Part shown: piece by piece, positions 32,869-38,208 of the stretch
Numbering within the stretch: the first letter of the stretch is position 1
Layout of the letters: each line of letters begins with the position of its first letter
NCBI GenBank assembly: GCA_903854805.1
Contig: CAINXK010000481.1
Span: 1 to 38,208 of the forward strand
Direction: 5' to 3'
Length of the DNA: 38,208 bases
Source: an uncultured Anaerolineae bacterium
GTDB lineage: Bacteria > Chloroflexota > Anaerolineae > Anaerolineales > Villigracilaceae
Program-made: the position numbers and the translations under genes
The notes under the pieces: model-generated
What the model was told of the DNA's origin: nothing
Databases searched by the model: none
What the model saw: only the letters and a program-made list of their open reading frames with translations

Positions 32869-34668
32869 ATGTCTGAAAACATCCGCAATTTTTGTATTAT
32901 CGCCCACGTAGACCACGGTAAATCCACGCTGGCAGATCGTTTGCTTCAGTTCACTGGCACTATTTCAGATCGCGACATGACCGAGCAAGTGCTCGACAGT
33001 ATGGATTTGGAGCGTGAAAAGGGCGTGACGATCAAGGCTTCTGCTGTCCGTATGAAATATACCGCCAAGGATGGCAAGGATTACGAACTAAACCTGATCG
33101 ACACCCCAGGGCACGTGGATTTTGGTTACGAGGTCAGCCGTGCACTTAACGCTTGTGAAGGCGCCATCCTGGTGGTGGATGCCACCCAGGGTATTGAGGC
33201 GCAAACATTGGCGAACCTATATTCCGCACTTAATGCTGACCTGGAAATCATACCAGTTATCAATAAAATCGACCTGCCTTCGGCCCACGCCGATGACGTG
33301 GCCGAAGATATTGCTGCGCTGATTGGCGGTAAACCCCAGGATGTTATTCGAATTTCAGCAAAGGCTGGTATCAATATCGAGACAGTGCTTGAAACCATTG
33401 TCCAACGCGTACCGCCTCCTAAAGGATTGGATGCGGATTGTCCGCGAGCGCTGGTTTTTGACTCGCATTATGATGCATACAAAGGCGTTATTTGCTATGT
33501 CCGCGTGGTGGAGGGCTCGTTTTCTGCCACCGAAACTGTCCGCCTGATGGCCACCAAAATCAATGTAAAACCCATTGAAGTCGGCATCTTTGCGCCGATT
33601 ATGAAACCTGTCAGCCGGCTGAATGCTGGTGAGGTCGGTTATGTGGCCACGGGACTAAAGACCGTTCACGATGCGCGAGTCGGCGATACCATTACCAGTG
33701 CCGCCAACCCGGCCAGCGAGCCTCTACCTGGTTATTTCCACCCCAAGCCCATGGTGTTTGCGGGTATTTATCCAGTGGATGCAGATCATTACACCGATTT
33801 ACGGGATGCGCTTGAAAAGCTCCAGTTAAATGATGCCTCGTTGACATACGCTCCTGAAACTTCGCAGGCAATTGGTTTTGGATTCAGAGCCGGTTTTCTC
33901 GGTCTTTTTCATATGGAAATTATTCAGGAACGCATTGAACGCGAATATGATCTGGATGTGCTTTTTACTGCTCCTTCTGTTGAATATGAAGTAGTGATGA
34001 GCACTGGTGAAGTGCTGCTGATTGATTCGCCCGCGCAACTGCCGGATGAAGGTATGGTTACTGAGATCCGCGAGCCGTGGATGAATATCGAGATTATTAC
34101 TCCCACTGAATACTACGGTACGATCATGGATATGGTAATTAACCGGCGTGGCACTTATAAAAACCAGGAATACCCTGCGCCGCATCGGGTTCAACTTAAC
34201 TTTGAAATCCCACTAGCAGAACTGATCGTAAACTTTTTTGATACGTTAAAGTCTCGTACCAAGGGTTATGCTTCGCTTGATTATCAATTTGCCGAATACC
34301 GTACGGATACGCTCCAAAAGCTGGAAATTCTGGTTAACGGCGACCCGGTCGATGCCCTGGCAGCAATCGTCCATGAAAAAGATGCCTATCATAAAGGACA
34401 GGCGCTTATTACCAAGCTGAAGGATATCATCCCACGCCAGATGTTTGATGTTGCCATTCAGGCTTCCTCTGGCGGGCGAATCATTAGCCGTGCAAATGTC
34501 AAAGCCATGCGTAAAGACGTGCTCGCAAAATGTTATGGTGGTGATATCAGCCGCAAGAAGAAACTGCTTGAAAAACAAAAGAAGGGCAAGCGTCGCCTTA
34601 AGATGGTTGGCAATGTTGAAATTCCGCAAGAAGCTTTTATGGCAGTTCTCAAATTAGAGTCTGAATAA
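32869..34668 (+). CDS. lepA: elongation factor 4 (LepA)
   Basis: A 599-residue translational GTPase that promotes back-translocation or ribosome assembly. G1 is AHVDHGKST (12-20), the switch II motif is [12 protein letters not shown], and G4 is NKIDLP. The family-specific segments [20 protein letters not shown] and the LepA C-terminal domain [16 protein letters not shown] with [15 protein letters not shown] distinguish it from EF-G and BipA. Length is exactly typical. AAAGAAG lies before the ATG. Monocistronic or leading into the flippase-like gene 56 bp downstream. Confidence 0.98.
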   Translation: MSENIRNFCIIAHVDHGKSTLADRLLQFTGTISDRDMTEQVLDSMDLEREKGVTIKASAVRMKYTAKDGKDYELNLIDTPGHVDFGYEVSRALNACEGAILVVDATQGIEAQTLANLYSALNADLEIIPVINKIDLPSAHADDVAEDIAALIGGKPQDVIRISAKAGINIETVLETIVQRVPPPKGLDADCPRALVFDSHYDAYKGVICYVRVVEGSFSATETVRLMATKINVKPIEVGIFAPIMKPVSRLNAGEVGYVATGLKTVHDARVGDTITSAANPASEPLPGYFHPKPMVFAGIYPVDADHYTDLRDALEKLQLNDASLTYAPETSQAIGFGFRAGFLGLFHMEIIQERIEREYDLDVLFTAPSVEYEVVMSTGEVLLIDSPAQLPDEGMVTEIREPWMNIEIITPTEYYGTIMDMVINRRGTYKNQEYPAPHRVQLNFEIPLAELIVNFFDTLKSRTKGYASLDYQFAEYRTDTLQKLEILVNGDPVDALAAIVHEKDAYHKGQALITKLKDIIPRQMFDVAIQASSGGRIISRANVKAMRKDVLAKCYGGDISRKKKLLEKQKKGKRRLKMVGNVEIPQEAFMAVLKLESE

Positions 34669-34724
34669 CCCTGGCTTGCCAAAGGTATTTATCCGCCAAA
34701 CACCAATCTACCACTTACTAACTT

Positions 34725-35810
34725 ATGTCCCGTTTCTTTAAAGATTTTCGCCGAATGCTGCCAGGCATCATCATCAGTATCATCCTGGTGGCTGTAATCC
34801 TATATTTTGTCGATCTTAAAGTGACTTTCGCAGCGATCAAAGCAGCAAATTACGGATTGCTGTTGATTGTTTTATTTTTGGGTGTCTCGTGGTTGATGGT
34901 ACGCGGATTGGTGTGGCGTACGCTTCTGCGAAATCGCGCATCTTATCGCGATGTCTTCCTGACGCTGATGGAAGGTTATTTGCTGAACAGTTTCCTGCCT
35001 TTTCGTCTAGGAGAGATTGGACGCGCTTTTTTGCTCAGCCGAAAATCAGAACTGAAATTTGTTGAGATTCTGCCAACGATCATTATCGAACGCGTGTCAG
35101 ACCTGGCATTTTCCGCGGCGATCTTTGTCGCGGCGGTGCCATTCGTAGTTGGCGCAAATGGTGCTGGTCAGGTCGGTTTTCTTGTCGGTGGGGCCGTGAT
35201 CGTCGGACTGGTGGCCATGTATCTATTGGCTCGCAATCGCCAGTGGGCGCTGGATGTGTTCCATCGTTTAAGTCAGCGCTGGCCAGCGATCGGCACAAAT
35301 GGTGGTAGTTTTCTTGAAGCTTTTTTTGTGGGTCTGGAAGTGTTGACTGATCCGGGTCTATTTGTGCGTTTTTTCTTATTAATGACTCTTAACTGGGGGA
35401 TGGCCATTGTCCAGTATTTTCTAATCACGCGCGCATTTTTCCCGCAAGCCACAATAATTTGGGGTATGTTTGTGCTCGGTGCAGCTGCTTTTGGTGGGGC
35501 CATACCTTCTCTTCCTGGTGGAGTGGGCACGCTTGAAGGAGCCATGGCTGGTGCTGTGACGCTTCTTTCGGGAAACCAATCCACGGCTTTGGCAGTAGCT
35601 TTGACCAGCCGTGTTCTTAATTACCTTTATAGCGGCGTCTTCGGCCTCTACGGGCTGTCCAGGGAAGGGCAGACAATTTCCGGTATTTACCAGCAATTAA
35701 TGAAATTCCAGTCGCGCTCCGAAACGACCCCAGAATCAGCACGTCAGTCAGAATCTCAAGCGGGACAGAGCGTAGAAACACCGCATGAGGCGGATACCAC
35801 CCAGGAGTAA
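34725..35810 (+). CDS. LPG-synthase-TM/UPF0104 flippase-like membrane protein
   Basis: A 361-residue protein with about eight membrane helices, of the lysylphosphatidylglycerol synthase transmembrane family (PF03706). Typical segments are GYLLNSFLPFRLGEIGRAFLL, TIIIERVSDL and GGAIPSLPGGVGTLEGAM. Family members flip or modify lipids or glycolipids in archaea and bacteria; no tRNA-dependent aminoacyl domain follows here, so simple LPG synthesis is excluded. A hydrophilic tail rich in Glu, Ser and Thr ends the protein. The ATG at 34725 has no Shine-Dalgarno. The next gene starts two bases after its stop, with the ribosome-binding site inside this gene. Confidence 0.87.
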   Translation: MSRFFKDFRRMLPGIIISIILVAVILYFVDLKVTFAAIKAANYGLLLIVLFLGVSWLMVRGLVWRTLLRNRASYRDVFLTLMEGYLLNSFLPFRLGEIGRAFLLSRKSELKFVEILPTIIIERVSDLAFSAAIFVAAVPFVVGANGAGQVGFLVGGAVIVGLVAMYLLARNRQWALDVFHRLSQRWPAIGTNGGSFLEAFFVGLEVLTDPGLFVRFFLLMTLNWGMAIVQYFLITRAFFPQATIIWGMFVLGAAAFGGAIPSLPGGVGTLEGAMAGAVTLLSGNQSTALAVALTSRVLNYLYSGVFGLYGLSREGQTISGIYQQLMKFQSRSETTPESARQSESQAGQSVETPHEADTTQE

Positions 35811-35812
35811 GC

Positions 35813-36838
35813 ATGTCTGTTAATTATTTTGTAACCGGTGGAGCCGGGTTTATCGGTTCCAATTATGTTTTTCGTTTGCTTGAGCGCGGCGAGAAAGTAA
35901 CGGTGTACGATAATCTAAGCCGTGCAGGCGCACCTCGCAATTTGCAGTGGCTGCAGGATAAATTTGGCCCTAAAGCCTTTAACCTGGTGATTGGAGATGT
36001 GCGCGATTCAGCCCAGCTGACCGTCTCTGCTCGGGCCGCGGATGTTATTGTGCATTTGGCTGGGCAGGTTGCAGTGACGACATCCGTGGTAAAGCCACGG
36101 GAAGATTTCGAAATCAACGCGTTGGGTACTTTCAATGTGCTAGAAGCAGCCCGATTGAATGAGCGTAATCCAGTTTTTTTGTACGCTTCTACCAATAAAG
36201 TTTATGGCGGCATGGACGATGTGAAGGTTGTCGAAAGGGGCATTCGCTGGGAATATGAAGCGCTGCCTTTTGGTGCACCTGAAACCCAACCGTTGGATTT
36301 TCACTCACCTTACGGCTGCTCGAAGGGTGCCGGCGACCAATATGTGCGCGACTATCATCGCATCTATGGGCTGCGCTCTGTTGTATTAAGACAAAGCTGC
36401 ATTTATGGTCCGCGCCAGTTTGGTGTCGAAGATCAGGGCTGGGTGGCCTGGATGATCATTGCTGCGCAAACAGGAAAACCTATCTCTATATATGGCGATG
36501 GAAAACAGATCCGGGATTTACTGCATGTTTATGATTTGATCGATGCCTACGATGCAGCTATCCAGAATATTGACCGGATTCAGGGTGAGGTTTTCAACCT
36601 GGGCGGCGGGTCCGAAAATACCATGTCTATATGGACGGAATTTGGCCCGCGTCTTGAAAAACTATTTGGCAGACCCATTCCTGTTACGCATGGTGATTGG
36701 CGGCCCGGCGACCAAAAAGTCTTTGTAGCGGATACTCGCAAAGCACAGCATTTATTGAATTGGAAGCCAAAATATTCTGTTGAAAATGGTGTTAAGCAAT
36801 TGTTCGATTGGGTAAGCGAAAACAGGCATTTGTTTTAA
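35813..36838 (+). CDS. CDP-paratose/tyvelose 2-epimerase-like NAD-dependent sugar epimerase
   Basis: A 341-residue extended SDR. The NAD motif is GGAGFIGS, HLAGQVAVTTSV and YASTNKVYGG match the CDP-paratose 2-epimerase (RfbE/TyvE) branch, and the catalytic Tyr167-xxx-Lys171 is in FHSPYGCSKGAGDQY. The segments IYGPRQFGVEDQGWVAW and GDGKQIRDLLHVYDLIDAY also fit that branch. It would act on a nucleotide sugar for surface glycan synthesis; the sugar cannot be fixed without biochemical data. AGGAG five bases before the ATG supports the start. Cotranscribed with the flippase-like gene, and a glycosyltransferase lies downstream. Confidence 0.85.
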   Translation: MSVNYFVTGGAGFIGSNYVFRLLERGEKVTVYDNLSRAGAPRNLQWLQDKFGPKAFNLVIGDVRDSAQLTVSARAADVIVHLAGQVAVTTSVVKPREDFEINALGTFNVLEAARLNERNPVFLYASTNKVYGGMDDVKVVERGIRWEYEALPFGAPETQPLDFHSPYGCSKGAGDQYVRDYHRIYGLRSVVLRQSCIYGPRQFGVEDQGWVAWMIIAAQTGKPISIYGDGKQIRDLLHVYDLIDAYDAAIQNIDRIQGEVFNLGGGSENTMSIWTEFGPRLEKLFGRPIPVTHGDWRPGDQKVFVADTRKAQHLLNWKPKYSVENGVKQLFDWVSENRHLF

Positions 36839-37435
36839 TAATTCACAGCCAGCTTCTGATGTCGCCTGGGTAATTTATGCGCATTGATTGTTTGTGAGTA
36901 CAGATGAACTAAAGCAATTTTCGACCTTGTTTTCCCGGGTTGAGGCTGGTTCAACGGTAGGTGTATGTGATTAAAAAATTATTTGTATTTACTCGTGAGC
37001 TCTTTGTTTTGGCACTTAACCATTTTGGTTCTGCTGCTCGGACGATTAAAAATCGATGGTTTGCCCCCGCAAGTGGAGTTTTTGCACCTGTTCTTGGCGC
37101 AAAACTCCTCAAAAAAGGCTCTTTCACCCCCTTCCTGTTTTTGGGCAGGGAACAGGGGGATGGGTTATCGCCTAAAACTGGCACCCCATGCGTAAATACA
37201 ATCATTTCTTATTGGCCATGAACAGCTATAACATTTGCAGGATGGGTTTACTGACATTTTTGTCTAAAAGATAAATGTTGTTTATTATGTAAGGTTATTT
37301 CACCAGCGTGGTTGGGTGCAGACAATTATTTTGTTCCAGGTTTCGCTGAAACGTATTTTGCCAGGATTTTATCTCTGCATCTTTCGCCAGGCTGACAATC
37401 AAATCAGATCATTCAAAGAGATTATTAGAAACTGC
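36839..37435. other. 597-bp gene-free structured region
   Basis: No ORF here is convincing, although overlapping open frames of 70-86 codons exist on both strands around 36951-37221. It holds a short CGATT/AATCG hairpin (about 37043-37055), a bulged stem (37075-37085 with 37099-37108), and a C-rich then G-rich pair (CCCCCT near 37127, CAGGGGG near 37154) that could fold into a long hairpin. It may be a 5' leader, a small RNA or an interspersed repeat. No terminator is obvious after the epimerase gene. Confidence 0.45.
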
Positions 37436-38208
37436 ATGAAAATTCTCACAGTTCTTACATATTATCGCCCGCATACATCCGGTTTGACCATCTATGCCGA
37501 ACGTTTGGCAGAGGCTTTCGCCCGGCGCGGCCACACGGTTACGGTGCTGACCTCCCGGTTTGACCCTTCCACGCCACCGAATGAGATGCGTAACGGGGTC
37601 AGGATTGTCCGTGCCCCCGTTGCTCTGCGTATTAGCAAGGGTGTCATTATGCCCACTTTTGGCTGGCTGGCCTGGAAATATGTGGCCGAAAATGATGTCG
37701 TTCAGATGCATCTTCCGCAATTCGATGCTCCTGGGTTTGCGGGGCGTGCCCGTTTGCTTGGCAAGTTAGCCATCCTGACCTACCACTGTGATTTGCATCT
37801 ACCTTCGGGTTTGTTCAATCGTCTTGTGAATACTGTTGTGAATTTTCAAAATTCAAGTGCTGCTCTGTTTTCAAATCATATCGTGACGTATACCCAGGAC
37901 TACGCCGATCATTCCCCCTTTCTCTCTCGTTATAAAAACAAACTGACACCTATTTTGCCACCCGTGCAGCTGCCCGTTGCACCTGCTGGCGCAGTGTCAG
38001 CTCTTGCCGAAGCAAACCAGATCTCACCCCAGGGTCGCCATCCTGTCATCGGTATGGCTACTCGCTTTGCATCCGAAAAGGGTGTTGAAATTTTGCTTGC
38101 AGCACTTCCGAAAATTCTGGAAAAATATCCTCAAGCCCAGGTACTTTTCGCCGGGCAGCATCTCAATGTGATGGGTGAGCAGGATTATTTTAATCGGCTC
38201 ATCCCGAT
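37436..38208 (+). CDS. family 4 glycosyltransferase, N-terminal part (runs off right edge)
   Basis: About 257 codons of a GT-B glycosyltransferase. The N-terminal Rossmann-like domain reads MKILTVLTYYRPHTSGLTIY, LAEAFARRGHTVTVLTSRF and VVQMHLPQFDAPG, with a YHCDLHLPSG acceptor-side segment. The beginning of the donor domain is visible (IGMATRFASEKGVEILLAALP, split), where the sugar-nucleotide-binding EX7E motif would come later. It likely builds an envelope polysaccharide or glycolipid. The ATG at 37436 has no Shine-Dalgarno. With the flippase-like and epimerase genes it suggests a glycan gene cluster continuing to the right. Confidence 0.88.
   Translation, partial: MKILTVLTYYRPHTSGLTIYAERLAEAFARRGHTVTVLTSRFDPSTPPNEMRNGVRIVRAPVALRISKGVIMPTFGWLAWKYVAENDVVQMHLPQFDAPGFAGRARLLGKLAILTYHCDLHLPSGLFNRLVNTVVNFQNSSAALFSNHIVTYTQDYADHSPFLSRYKNKLTPILPPVQLPVAPAGAVSALAEANQISPQGRHPVIGMATRFASEKGVEILLAALPKILEKYPQAQVLFAGQHLNVMGEQDYFNRLIP

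Noticed and set aside
32869..34668. BipA/TypA as the identity of the GTPase
   Set aside because: The [16 protein letters not shown] segment and the C-terminal [17 protein letters not shown] region are specific to LepA.
36951..37221. Overlapping 84- and 86-codon ORFs on opposite strands
   Set aside because: Neither has a good ribosome-binding site or a recognisable domain, and both are explained by a low stop-codon density in this stretch.

Overview
The window looks like a chromosomal segment of a free-living bacterium, most likely Chloroflexota, class Anaerolineae (moderate confidence, inferred from gene content). The clues are mevalonate-pathway genes (an HMG-CoA reductase start at the left edge and a mevalonate kinase), several Thr/Pro-rich lipoproteins, GT-C-like and flippase-like membrane proteins, roughly even GC content and sigma70-type promoters. 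I see no prophage, transposase, CRISPR array or rRNA. The segment mixes housekeeping and accessory metabolism.

Layout. 1-7.4 kb: start of mvaA (minus strand), an orphan GAF-GAF histidine kinase, a DMT transporter, dnaA with a ~520 bp AT-rich upstream region, tRNA-Leu(CAA), a YchF-type GTPase and a lipoprotein with four 22-residue repeats. 7.4-13.1 kb: ssb (minus), a phosphodiesterase-like lipoprotein with panC (plus), then a minus-strand operon of a small unknown protein, a tail-anchored NERD-like protein, a family 2 glycosyltransferase and RNase HII, and tRNA-Pro(TGG). 13.1-17.8 kb: an esterase lipoprotein, gatC, gatA, a galE-type epimerase and an FAH-family enzyme. 18.0-22.4 kb: a GcvT-like protein and two tandem PYROXD2/phytoene-dehydrogenase-like flavoproteins. 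22.4-26.9 kb: a convergent minus operon of UbiA-family prenyltransferase, mevalonate kinase, a duplicated membrane protein, a DAO-type flavoprotein and an Asp/Glu racemase. 27-29.6 kb: tlyA, a CDF metal exporter and a zinc-ribbon protein. 29.6-38.2 kb: a large GT-C-like membrane protein, a PH-SHOCT protein, lepA, an LPG-synthase-TM/flippase-like protein, a CDP-paratose 2-epimerase-like enzyme, a ~600 bp gene-free stretch and the start of a family 4 glycosyltransferase.

How genes work together. GatC and GatA are two of the three subunits of tRNA amidotransferase. MvaA and mevalonate kinase belong to one isoprenoid pathway, and the UbiA protein would use a polyprenyl product of it. GcvT, two PYROXD2-like flavoproteins, a DAO flavoprotein and an amino-acid racemase on converging operons suggest an uncharacterised amine or amino-acid oxidation module with one-carbon transfer. 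The flippase-like protein, epimerase and glycosyltransferases suggest envelope glycan or glycolipid synthesis. Translational coupling by ATGA or TAATG overlaps is frequent. Strong promoters (-35/-10 with 16-17 bp spacers) can be read upstream of the kinase, ssb, both tRNAs and tlyA.
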